From NCBI GenBank assembly GCA_016844945.1, contig JAERTJ010000054.1, forward strand, positions 1 through 64,000: a stretch of 64,000 nt of DNA. Reading direction: 5' to 3'. Positions 9,880 to 17,199 of the stretch are shown piece after piece (the first letter of the stretch is position 1; every line of letters begins with the position of its first letter). This stretch comes from Fidelibacterota bacterium (GTDB lineage: Bacteria; Fidelibacterota; UBA8477; JABMPR01). Under the pieces are notes generated by a model. It saw only the letters and a list, made by a program, of their open reading frames with translations, had not been told where the DNA came from and ran no database searches. The translations under genes and the position numbers were made by a program.

Positions 9880-10725
9880 ATGAGAAAAAGGGGTGCATTA
9901 ATTACTGTTGTTGTGGGGCTTGCAAGCGTCTCAATGGCTGCTGACAGTGTGAATACCGCCTGGGAAAAATCAATCGTGGGTGGATTAAATATGACACAAA
10001 CCGGGTTTGATAATTGGTCTGCTGGAGGTGAAAATGCATTTGCCTGGCAAATGAACTTGAATTTCAAGTTTACAAGAGATCAGGAAAAGACAAATTGGTC
10101 AAACTCAGGAAAGGTTGTGTACGGCGCTACAAAAATTGGTGATGGGGATATGCGGAAGTCAGTAGATGAAGTAAAAGTCGAAAGTGTTTTGACCTATAAG
10201 CTGGGAAGCAAGATCAACCCCTATGCCGCGCTTAACGGGGAGACTCAGGTGGAAGCGGGCTATGATTATTCAACAATTCCTGAAACACAGATATCAGCTC
10301 TTATGGACCCTGGATATTTCAGGGAAAGCTTTGGTGCCGGTTTTGACATCAAGGACGGTGTTTCAACCCGCCTGGGATTATCCCTTAAGCAAACAGTAAC
10401 AACAGACTACCCCCAGCCCTATGCCGATGATGTAGAAACTTTAGACGTTATTGAAACAACACGCAGTGAGGTCGGTCTAGAGTCTGTCAGTGATTTTTCT
10501 ATTCCCGTCTCCAAGACCTCATTGTTCACGTCAAAGTTGGAATTGTTCTCTGCTCTAAAGGCTGCAGATGAAACAGATGTAAACTGGGACAACACACTCT
10601 CCGTCAAAGTTTCAGAGTATATAAATGTGAATGTAAATGTGAAGTTAGTTTATGACAAGGATATTTCTGTAAAGCGACAATTAAAACAGTCCATGGCATT
10701 AGGTGTGAACTACACGTTTATTTAA
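9880..10725 (+). CDS. DUF3078-family outer-membrane beta-barrel protein
   Basis: 281 residues with a short signal peptide (MRKRGALITVVVGLASVSMAAD). The mature start has the DUF3078 hallmark, a Trp-rich segment with a GG-turn (FDNWSAGGENAFAW), followed by alternating hydrophobic/polar strands (NINVNVKL-like repeats near the end) and an aromatic-ended final strand (LGVNYTFI) typical of outer-membrane barrels. DUF3078 proteins occur in Bacteroidota and relatives; their biochemical role is unknown. ATG 9880 has AAGGAA upstream. A strong terminator follows directly, so the gene is monocistronic. Confidence 0.8.
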   Translation: MRKRGALITVVVGLASVSMAADSVNTAWEKSIVGGLNMTQTGFDNWSAGGENAFAWQMNLNFKFTRDQEKTNWSNSGKVVYGATKIGDGDMRKSVDEVKVESVLTYKLGSKINPYAALNGETQVEAGYDYSTIPETQISALMDPGYFRESFGAGFDIKDGVSTRLGLSLKQTVTTDYPQPYADDVETLDVIETTRSEVGLESVSDFSIPVSKTSLFTSKLELFSALKAADETDVNWDNTLSVKVSEYINVNVNVKLVYDKDISVKRQLKQSMALGVNYTFI

Positions 10726-10743
10726 AGCCAGTAAGTCACCATT

Positions 10744-10773
10744 AAAAAGGTCTGTTTTATGTAGCCTTTTTTT
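10744..10773 (+). terminator. Rho-independent terminator of the DUF3078 gene
   Basis: AAAAAGGT pairs with GCCTTTTT around an 12-nt loop and runs into a T tract (CCTTTTTTT). It starts 19 nt after the stop codon. Confidence 0.75.
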
Positions 10774-10809
10774 GTTTGCTTTCCTGTTGTTTCTCGATTA
10801 AAATAGATC

Positions 10810-10928
10810 TGTCGAGAGGCAACCATCTTCAAACAAACTATCAGAAGAAAAATCAGGACGTGTAGCTACAACCAGTTATGGTTGAAGGGTATAGTTTTAT
10901 GTTTATCATAAACTAGCAGCTCTCGACA
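10810..10928 (+). ncRNA. Candidate structured RNA or leader element (multi-branched fold)
   Basis: TGTCGAGAG (10810-10818) is the exact reverse complement of CTCTCGACA (10920-10928), giving a 9-bp closing stem. Three hairpins sit inside: TCTTC/GAAGA (826-830 with 844-848 of the 10 kb block), CAACCA/TGGTTG around GTTA (10869-10884), and TAGTTTTATG/CATAAACTA with one bulge (10892-10915). The fold lies in the 255-bp gap between a strong terminator and the small secreted peptide gene, about 100 nt before that gene's start. It may be a riboswitch-like leader, a stabilising 5' UTR or an independent small RNA. It does not match a riboswitch class I recognise. Pairing was found by eye, not by energy calculation. 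Confidence 0.5.
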
Positions 10929-10975
10929 AAAAGACTTCTTTAAACAAAAAGGAGTAATCAATCAAAAAGCGAACA

Positions 10976-11010
10976 GGGTTAGAGTTTTATCTAAATGATA
11001 TTGCTAACCC
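10976..11010 (+). promoter_or_regulatory. Hairpin just upstream of the ribosome site of the small peptide gene
   Basis: GGGTTAG (10976-10982) pairs exactly with CTAACCC (11004-11010), loop 21 nt, ending eight bases before the AAGGA ribosome site (11018-11022). It could insulate the ribosome site or form alternative pairings with the larger upstream fold. An earlier AAGGAG (10949-10954) precedes an ATC codon that opens a 23-codon frame whose TGA overlaps the next ATG; I do not annotate that frame as a gene. Confidence 0.45.
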
Positions 11011-11028
11011 AAAAAGAAAGGAACGATT

Positions 11029-11259
11029 ATGAGTCGTTTTGGCAGAATCCTTTTAAGTGGGCTGGTGGCGCTTTTGATGGTAGGTATGGTTTCAGCAAGT
11101 GAGATAAGTGCGCCGGTTGGAGGGAGTGTCGATGTGCTTCCGATTGGTGGTCATATAGGCACATGGGTCGAGGGTGTTTGTATAGATACCAGCGATGAAG
11201 TGTGTTTCAAGTTATGGATTAGTATAGATGTTGGCTGGCTAAAAGCCTTGCTTTTCTAG
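11029..11259 (+). CDS. Small secreted two-cysteine peptide precursor
   Basis: 76 residues: a clear signal peptide (MSRFGRILLSGLVALLMVGMVSAS) followed by a mature peptide of about 52 residues rich in Gly, Val and Trp. Its two cysteines are eight apart (VCIDTSDEVC), and the C-terminus is aromatic/hydrophobic. ATG 11029 follows AAGGA at good spacing. I recognise no family. The layout (tiny exported Cys peptide, then a beta-propeller protein, then a MauE-like protein) recalls Bacteroidota loci with NVEALA-type peptides, though the sequence itself lacks that motif. The structured leader before it and the stable hairpin after it suggest that its expression is set separately from the downstream genes. 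Possible roles are a redox substrate, signal peptide or small subunit of the propeller protein. Confidence 0.7.
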   Translation: MSRFGRILLSGLVALLMVGMVSASEISAPVGGSVDVLPIGGHIGTWVEGVCIDTSDEVCFKLWISIDVGWLKALLF

Positions 11260-11274
11260 GCTGTTAAAGACTAA

Positions 11275-11296
11275 GGGGCGGTCGAAAGGCCGCCCT
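11275..11296 (+). terminator. Intercistronic GAAA-tetraloop hairpin
   Basis: GGGCGGTC-GAAA-GGCCGCCC (11276-11295) has eight pairs including one G-U, closed by a GNRA tetraloop. It lies 16 nt after the small-peptide stop and just before the ribosome site of the next gene. No T run follows, so it may be a partial terminator or a 3' stabiliser that raises the peptide mRNA over the downstream genes. Confidence 0.55.
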
Positions 11297-11316
11297 GGAA
11301 ACATTTGGGGTGGAAA

Positions 11317-12489
11317 ATGATAACACGACTTATTCTGGTTTGTACGCTTGTTCATTGTTTGGTAGCTGCTACAGAGGTTATCAAAATATCAGGACCCATA
11401 AGCAAACACACACAAACATATATGTGGCCCGCTTTGGCAAATGGTGGTGTTACGGTTAGTGGAAATATGGTTTATATACCAGATGGCAATAAAATTTATA
11501 TACAATCACGCCTTGTTCATGACGAGAAGAAATATAGAGATGTTGACGTTGATGGACACAACTACTTCACCATTAGAAAATTGCTAATAAATAAAACTAA
11601 CATGTATGTAGATATTCTATATACCGATGGCATGATATATCTCTATAAAATACAAGGCGGGACATCAAAGAACATTGGGCTTATTTCAAAACATGCTGTT
11701 AATGACAGAATGATACAGTACTCTGATGGTAAAGTTATATCAACTGGTATTTATAGGCCAAACTATGCAAAAGTGTTAAATAAATATGATGATGATTCCA
11801 CCCCGGGATCAACACCACAGGAAGAACGCAAGTATAAAGAGCTTTACGAAAATAGTAGAGCCTTCTCATTGGCGATCTATAGTCAGGATTTGGAACTTAT
11901 TGACTCGGCCAATTTTATTGATCGAACTGGAGAGAATGCCCAGGCTTTTGATAGGTTGTTTGTAAGGCATCCTGTAGATCTAACAGATCAGGATAAAATG
12001 TTTATAATTGACAATATGAATGGATATGAAGTGAAAATATTTGATAAGAATGTTAAGCATATACGAACTTTCCCCATACACAATAAATCATTCAAGCCAA
12101 TACCAGCATACCTAACGCTAAAACAGGCACAGAAGTTACGCTCAGATAATGGTAAGTATTCAGTTGCTTATGCCCTATATGTTAAAGGTGATAAAGTCAT
12201 CACTTCCTTCTGTCAGTCCTATGTGGGCAGGGACTTACCAAAACCACCCTATCACTATGATGTTTCCACGCTTGAGGGTAAACCGCTCGGATCTGGAGAG
12301 ATTAATTACCCGATTATTAGTGAGGATGATGAAGAAAAAATTTTCCTCCTGGTTGTTATGGATGGTGGCTGGTTGGGCGAAAACCAATACTATTTAGTGG
12401 GAATGACGATTGACGAGCTTATGGCTGGTATGGGAGCACCTGCATCCATAGAACATGCAATAGATAAATACTTGGAAGGTTCACGGTGA
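11317..12489 (+). CDS. Predicted secreted beta-propeller-like protein
   Basis: 390 residues from ATG 11317. The ORF-track start at 11305 is a TTG lying inside the likely ribosome site GGGGTGG. A signal peptide (MITRLILVCTLVHCLVAA) leads into a domain made of repeated beta-strand units such as FIIDNMNGYEVKIFDKNVKHI, which resembles the 6-bladed beta-propeller (DUF4934/DUF5128, BF3164-like) proteins of Bacteroidota. The fold is inferred from pattern only. The gene is AT-richer, with many ATA and TAT codons, than flanking genes, which hints at transfer. It overlaps the MauE-like gene by 4 nt, so the two are translationally coupled. It may act as partner or scaffold for the small peptide encoded just upstream. 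Confidence 0.6.
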   Translation: MITRLILVCTLVHCLVAATEVIKISGPISKHTQTYMWPALANGGVTVSGNMVYIPDGNKIYIQSRLVHDEKKYRDVDVDGHNYFTIRKLLINKTNMYVDILYTDGMIYLYKIQGGTSKNIGLISKHAVNDRMIQYSDGKVISTGIYRPNYAKVLNKYDDDSTPGSTPQEERKYKELYENSRAFSLAIYSQDLELIDSANFIDRTGENAQAFDRLFVRHPVDLTDQDKMFIIDNMNGYEVKIFDKNVKHIRTFPIHNKSFKPIPAYLTLKQAQKLRSDNGKYSVAYALYVKGDKVITSFCQSYVGRDLPKPPYHYDVSTLEGKPLGSGEINYPIISEDDEEKIFLLVVMDGGWLGENQYYLVGMTIDELMAGMGAPASIEHAIDKYLEGSR

Positions 12490-12908
12490 AACAAAAGCTG
12501 TTTATGCTGATTCGTCTGTTTGTGTCTATCATATTTATACTGATGGCCATGGCTAAGCTTTATTATCTCACAACCCACGGACTCTCGGACTATAAAGCTG
12601 TGGTGCATGCTGCGAGCTTGCCAGGGGTCTTTGCTTATTATGGTGTTGTTGCCATGGCGATAGAGTTTTATGTCGCGGGTGGTGTCTGGGTAGAGCGTCT
12701 ATTTAAAAGTTCAGTCTATATAACCATGGTGTTGGTTACCCTTGGTACTATCCTGAGTATATACTTTGTCTTGTTCAAGGTAAGCAACGAATGTGGTTGC
12801 GGTTTGTTGGGTGATAGCGAAGGCGGTCTGCTGGTTCAAAAAATACTGATCATCATCTTGTTGGCTCTCTTGTGGAGGGGTCGAGAATATTACTTTTTGA
12901 GAAATTAG
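12486..12908 (+). CDS. MauE/DoxX-like redox-associated membrane protein
   Basis: 140 residues, four hydrophobic helices, starting at GTG 12486 that overlaps the previous stop (GTGA). Topology and the motif NECGCGLLGD between helices three and four fit the MauE family, whose usual signature is a CGCFG-type paired cysteine. MauE of methylamine utilisation is needed for maturation of the disulfide-rich small subunit of methylamine dehydrogenase, probably by moving thiol reducing or oxidising equivalents across the membrane. Here it likely services thiols of the neighbouring small peptide (two Cys) or propeller protein. That partnership is inference. It is the last gene of the cassette, followed by a terminator shared with the convergent gene. 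Confidence 0.7.
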   Translation: MKQKLFMLIRLFVSIIFILMAMAKLYYLTTHGLSDYKAVVHAASLPGVFAYYGVVAMAIEFYVAGGVWVERLFKSSVYITMVLVTLGTILSIYFVLFKVSNECGCGLLGDSEGGLLVQKILIIILLALLWRGREYYFLRN

Positions 12909-13024
12909 CCCTTTAGATAGTTAAGATGCAGTGTAATGCATGTATATAACATGGATAGCAAACTGTATTGTTGGGGTGTATGGCTGTGGGCTCTTTTTGG
13001 TGGAGAAGGGTTACATGTCGAAAA

Positions 13025-13065
13025 TGTCTCGGAAAGGCTTGCCAAAAGGAAGCCCATCCGAGACA
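13025..13065 (-). terminator. Terminator hairpin between convergent genes
   Basis: TGTCTCGGA (13025-13033) pairs exactly with TCCGAGACA (13057-13065), with an inner stem GGCTT/AAGCC. On the minus strand the stem ends in CATTTTC, nine bases after the protease stop, so it mainly ends the protease transcript. It may also stop the plus-strand cassette. Confidence 0.65.
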
Positions 13066-13073
13066 ATCAAGGC

Positions 13074-16043
13074 CTAGTCCAGTGTGATCAGTTTATCAAA
13101 CAGGTCAGCGTTTTGTTTGAGCTTGTCCTCATTCCCATAGACACAAATCGGACTGCCTTTTAAGATATCTGAAATAAACCCCTCGTAACTTTTAACATCC
13201 TCAACCGTTGTTGATAAAACTGCATCACGATCACTTTGAAGTTGTTCTTTGGATGACTTTGAGAAGTATCGACCAACTGCAGTGTTGCCTCTTTGAGATG
13301 GCGTTTGTGGTCTATCCATTCCGGCGATCGTTCCTATGATAAAGCGTGTCATCTCAGTTTCATCTATATCAAGAGTTTTTAAAAACCCTGGAGTGTTGGC
13401 ATAGTTTTCCAGCGTGCTTGAAAGATTAGGATCTCGATAAGATCCAAAATACACCTGACCCGTGGGAGAAAACCTGGCAAACCCACCATAGGCACCACCA
13501 ATGACTCTGACCTGGTTTTTCAGCCATTCCCGGGAAACAATTTGGTTGAGAACCCTGATCTTTCCATCCCAACGATAACCAAGATCTGTAAAATCTCTAC
13601 CTTGCAGCACGTATTGAACTTTGGATGCTGCCAGAAGACCTTCATTACGTGATGAAGACTTTAACGTCCATGTCATATAAGTGGGCTTCTCTCGCATTAG
13701 TTGCCGGCCAAAACCTCGAAGCTCTTTTCTAAACAGTTTTAGGGCATCCTCAGAACTTGTCGTAGCTGCAAATAAATTGTTCTTCGTAAAAAGTTTATCT
13801 GATACCAACTGCAACTCATTAACCAGCTTATCCTTGTTCTCGTCAAAATTTTCTACCAGTTGAGTGATAAACCAATAATACTCAAGACCGCCAGTCAGCT
13901 CATCAAACATTCCAGTTCGTGTCGTATACGAGAAAAGCCTGGTTCTGGCATATCCCAGACCATCACGCTTTACAGAAGCACTAAGACGTGAATGATGTCG
14001 TGTTAACACATCTTTGATCCTATCAACATCATCAAGCTGTGATTTGGTCAGAATTTCGAGGGCAAGATCAAATGCTTTTCCCTGTTCTTTTGAAAGTGTT
14101 TTGGTTGAAAGTACAAATTTTGGAACAAGCCTATCATCATTTCGCTCTTCCAGGTAACGTGTCAAATAGGTGCTGAAGCCACCAAGTTCCTTATCCAGGG
14201 TATTGTCGAGATCACCGAAACTATAGCTCTCAGTGCCTATAGAACCCAACAATACGGCAAGGAGTTCTGCATAGGGCAACTGGTATTCTTCAAGCACCCG
14301 TAGATCAAAAAAGAATTTATTGTAACTGATATCGTTGGTAAATACATCGTAGTGCAAATAGGGAATCCATGAAACCCTGGCTTTCTCAGCAATAAACCAG
14401 TCAGCCTCTGGCTCAATATCCTTGAGATCGAGAAGGGGGATACTGGCTAAGGCCTCAGGTGTGTCTTCAGACTTCTGATATTCAACTAACAAATCAGTAT
14501 GTTCAACCAGGTCTGCAACTTCTTGAGTTGACAGGCCTGACTTAAAAGCTTCAAGCTCTGCCGCTGTTTTTGTGTCATTCTCTCCTTCCAGACCAGGCTT
14601 GGGGTTAAGCGTGAAAAGAAGTGCATGGGTGTTGTTCAAAAAATACTGATCAACAAGTTTTTCAAGATAACCGGTTTTTATCTCTGACTTAAGCTCACCA
14701 AGGGGTTTTTCATAGGCTAGCCCGCTGAAGGGTTCACCCCCCCAGAACCAACTCCCCAGTGCCTTTTGGTTGTAGTACAAGCCCTTCTGTGGCGTATTTC
14801 CCTCTCTCAGGCTGAACTCCATCCTGTTGAGGATTCCAGCCACAGCAGACTGGTCAACGCCTTCCCGGGCAGTCTTTTCAAGCGTTTCCAGGACCACAGA
14901 CTTAAACCGCCCTGATTCATCGCTATTGGCGTTCTGGACTCTGATATGAAAGACATTTTGCTTCAAGTCATCCACCCAGGCACTTATGTCTTTTCCAATA
15001 CCAGCTTCCTGTAGAGCCAGGCGGACCGGGGCAGATTCGTTGGTAAAAAGAACCCGAGTCAACACCCTTAAACCCATGACCAGTTTGGCGTCACTACTTG
15101 ATCCACTGACAAAGGAAAGCGAAAGGTAGGACTCCCCCTCAGTGTCCGATGATTCAGTCGCCGAGTACACCCCGGAAGCAGATCGCATGGTATCAAACGG
15201 AGTCTGTAGCGGAATATCCACGACTTGTTCTGAACGCGTGTATTTAGACAAATAGTTTTCATCGATGAACTTCAGTTCGGAAGCAAGATCACCGTCTCCA
15301 TACAGAAAGATATAGGAGTTAGAGGGGTGGTAATATTTTTCGTGAAAGGCTATAAAAGCATCATAGCTCAGGGTGGGGATGGCTGCAGGGTATCCTCCGG
15401 ACGAGAACCGATACGGTGTATCTGGAAAAAGCTGCTTGTCCACGAGGTAACCCCATTCTCGGGTTGGGCTGGAATAGGCGCCTTTCATTTCATTATAGAC
15501 GACACCCTTGTAGGTGACAGAAGAGTCTGGATGTTCAAGATCGTGGTGCCAGCCTTCCTGTTCAAGGATTTTTGGGTCTTTGTAGATCAAAGGATTAAAA
15601 ACGGCATCAAGATAGATATGCATGAGGGTGCGAAAATCCTTGTTATTCATACTTGAGACAGGATACAGCGTGATGTCAGGACCCGTCATTGCATTCAGAA
15701 AGGTGTTGAGAGAGCCTTTTGCGAGAATATCAAAAGGACTCTTAACAGGAAAGTTTGTTGAACCATTTAAAACAGCGTGTTCTAAGATATGAGGTGTTCC
15801 TGCATCAGATTCAGTAACAGTTTTGAAGGTAATGCAGAAGGTTTTATTTAAATCATCATTTGAGATTTTGAACAAGCGTGCTCCGGAAAGCTCATGCTCA
15901 AACAGATAACAATCAGCATCCACTTCTTTGACAAAGCGTTTCTCGATAAGTTTAAAGCCGGACATAAGTTCTCCTGTTGATGGTTGTGCACATAGTGTTA
16001 ATGCCAGGAATAAGGACAGGGTCAATAGAATTGATTTACGCAT
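13074..16043 (-). CDS. PreP-like M16C zinc metalloprotease, exported
   Basis: 989 residues, the size of presequence protease/Cym1 (M16C) enzymes. A signal peptide ends near CAQ20. The inverted zinc motif HXXEH is H85-I-L-E-H89 within TPHILEHAVLNGS, the M16C form, followed by PVKSPFDILAKGSLNTFLNA, also characteristic. The family folds into two halves that close over and degrade short unstructured peptides of about 10-65 residues. Export suggests clearing of periplasmic peptides, such as cleaved signal or secreted peptides. ATG 16043 follows AAGGGG. The gene sits 33 bp downstream of the HD-GYP gene, possibly cotranscribed. Confidence 0.92.
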   Translation of the reverse strand: MRKSILLTLSLFLALTLCAQPSTGELMSGFKLIEKRFVKEVDADCYLFEHELSGARLFKISNDDLNKTFCITFKTVTESDAGTPHILEHAVLNGSTNFPVKSPFDILAKGSLNTFLNAMTGPDITLYPVSSMNNKDFRTLMHIYLDAVFNPLIYKDPKILEQEGWHHDLEHPDSSVTYKGVVYNEMKGAYSSPTREWGYLVDKQLFPDTPYRFSSGGYPAAIPTLSYDAFIAFHEKYYHPSNSYIFLYGDGDLASELKFIDENYLSKYTRSEQVVDIPLQTPFDTMRSASGVYSATESSDTEGESYLSLSFVSGSSSDAKLVMGLRVLTRVLFTNESAPVRLALQEAGIGKDISAWVDDLKQNVFHIRVQNANSDESGRFKSVVLETLEKTAREGVDQSAVAGILNRMEFSLREGNTPQKGLYYNQKALGSWFWGGEPFSGLAYEKPLGELKSEIKTGYLEKLVDQYFLNNTHALLFTLNPKPGLEGENDTKTAAELEAFKSGLSTQEVADLVEHTDLLVEYQKSEDTPEALASIPLLDLKDIEPEADWFIAEKARVSWIPYLHYDVFTNDISYNKFFFDLRVLEEYQLPYAELLAVLLGSIGTESYSFGDLDNTLDKELGGFSTYLTRYLEERNDDRLVPKFVLSTKTLSKEQGKAFDLALEILTKSQLDDVDRIKDVLTRHHSRLSASVKRDGLGYARTRLFSYTTRTGMFDELTGGLEYYWFITQLVENFDENKDKLVNELQLVSDKLFTKNNLFAATTSSEDALKLFRKELRGFGRQLMREKPTYMTWTLKSSSRNEGLLAASKVQYVLQGRDFTDLGYRWDGKIRVLNQIVSREWLKNQVRVIGGAYGGFARFSPTGQVYFGSYRDPNLSSTLENYANTPGFLKTLDIDETEMTRFIIGTIAGMDRPQTPSQRGNTAVGRYFSKSSKEQLQSDRDAVLSTTVEDVKSYEGFISDILKGSPICVYGNEDKLKQNADLFDKLITLD

Positions 16044-16076
16044 ATAAATCCCCTTGATGTGTTTAGAATTAACGGT

Positions 16077-17078
16077 TTATTGTCGAAAAAGGTGAACAAA
16101 CTCAGTGAATATTTCAGGGTTGAAATGATGTCCCATCTGGTTCTTCATAATCGACAGAGCATCATAAAGAGAAAGCGCTTCTTTGTAGGGTCGTTTGGAG
16201 GTAAGGGCATCAAAAACATCTACAATGGAGCAAATACGACCATAGGCGTGAATGTTATCACCCTCCAGGCTATTGGGATATCCAGACCCATCGGCGCGCT
16301 CATGATGCTGCATAACAATAATTTTACATTCAGGACTCAAGTGGTTGGTGTCCTCCAGAATCTGAAACCCATTCAGGGGATGTTCCTGCATCAGTATCCG
16401 TTCTTGATCACTGAGAATACCAGGTTTGGCAATGACAGAATCAGGAATATTTACCTTCCCCAAATCATGAAGAAAAAATGCTGCACCTAATTCCTGCATA
16501 TCATGGGGTGTCGTTTTTCCGTAAAGCGCTTTCGTTAGTAAAACAGAGAGTACACCTACGTTTACTGAATGAGTGAACGTATAATAATCATGAGAGGTAA
16601 TCCTTAAAAGTTGAGAGGCTGTCTCATTATCATCCAGGATAAGGTCCACCATCTCGGATACGCCCTCTTTAAACTGGGCAATGTTTTCAACCGTTGGACT
16701 CTTTAACAAGGTGTCCATGACATCAAGAGAGGCTTGGTAAATAAATCCAGCTTTTTGATCTGGCGGGAGAGTGGCATCATTGATCACCCGGGTGAAATCA
16801 TCAGGCATGAGTGGGTTTTCCCAAACCTTTTTTGGCGGCGGGGGTGGGGGAACATAATTCGGTTTTGTTTCTGGAGAGGGTCGAACCGTGCTTTTCAAGG
16901 GGTGAACAATTACTTCCTTCACTCCATTCTTTGCCAATTTTAAAATTTGAGCCGGTTTCTTGATCAGAAAGCTATTACGAACAAATGAATGCTCAACCCA
17001 ACTGCCTGATAGCTGCACGTACATTCCAACCTTTAGATCTTTGGTTTTTACTTTAACTGGTCGGTCTACGGGTCTCAT
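16077..17078 (-). CDS. HD-GYP domain cyclic-di-GMP phosphodiesterase
   Basis: 333 residues. The N-terminal 60 resemble DUF3391 (VKTKDLKVGMYVQL), a proline-rich linker (PPPPPPKK) follows, then an HD-GYP domain: FLHDLGKVNIPD, QEHPLNGFQIL, HHERADGSGYP and DVFDALTSKRPYKEA. All metal-binding His/Asp positions and the GYP signature are present, so c-di-GMP hydrolysis is expected. No receiver or sensor domain is fused. It lies between the giant surface protein and the protease on the same strand; c-di-GMP often controls adhesion, so a regulatory link to the adhesin is plausible but unproven. Confidence 0.93.
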   Translation of the reverse strand: MRPVDRPVKVKTKDLKVGMYVQLSGSWVEHSFVRNSFLIKKPAQILKLAKNGVKEVIVHPLKSTVRPSPETKPNYVPPPPPPKKVWENPLMPDDFTRVINDATLPPDQKAGFIYQASLDVMDTLLKSPTVENIAQFKEGVSEMVDLILDDNETASQLLRITSHDYYTFTHSVNVGVLSVLLTKALYGKTTPHDMQELGAAFFLHDLGKVNIPDSVIAKPGILSDQERILMQEHPLNGFQILEDTNHLSPECKIIVMQHHERADGSGYPNSLEGDNIHAYGRICSIVDVFDALTSKRPYKEALSLYDALSIMKNQMGHHFNPEIFTEFVHLFRQ

Positions 17079-17141
17079 GGCGAATGTTAAAAATCCCTTA
17101 CTGTTTGCGCAAACGATATGTTATCAACTTAGCGGTTAATC

Positions 17142-17174
17142 AAAAAAAAGCCAGTTGCTAATACTGGCCTTTTT
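17142..17174 (-). terminator. Intrinsic terminator of the giant surface protein gene
   Basis: GCCAGT (17150-17155) pairs with ACTGGC (17163-17168), flanked by A8 on the left and T5 on the right. On the minus strand the hairpin is followed by eight T, 26 nt after the stop codon. It would work in both directions. Confidence 0.85.
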
Positions 17175-17199
17175 AAATCAAAGAGATGGATAATAAGGT

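Noticed and set aside
10810-10928. Retron msr/msd-like or c-di-GMP (GEMM) riboswitch-like reading of the structured leader
   Set aside because: No reverse transcriptase gene is near, and the GEMM core motifs are not present; only a vague GGCAACC similarity was seen.
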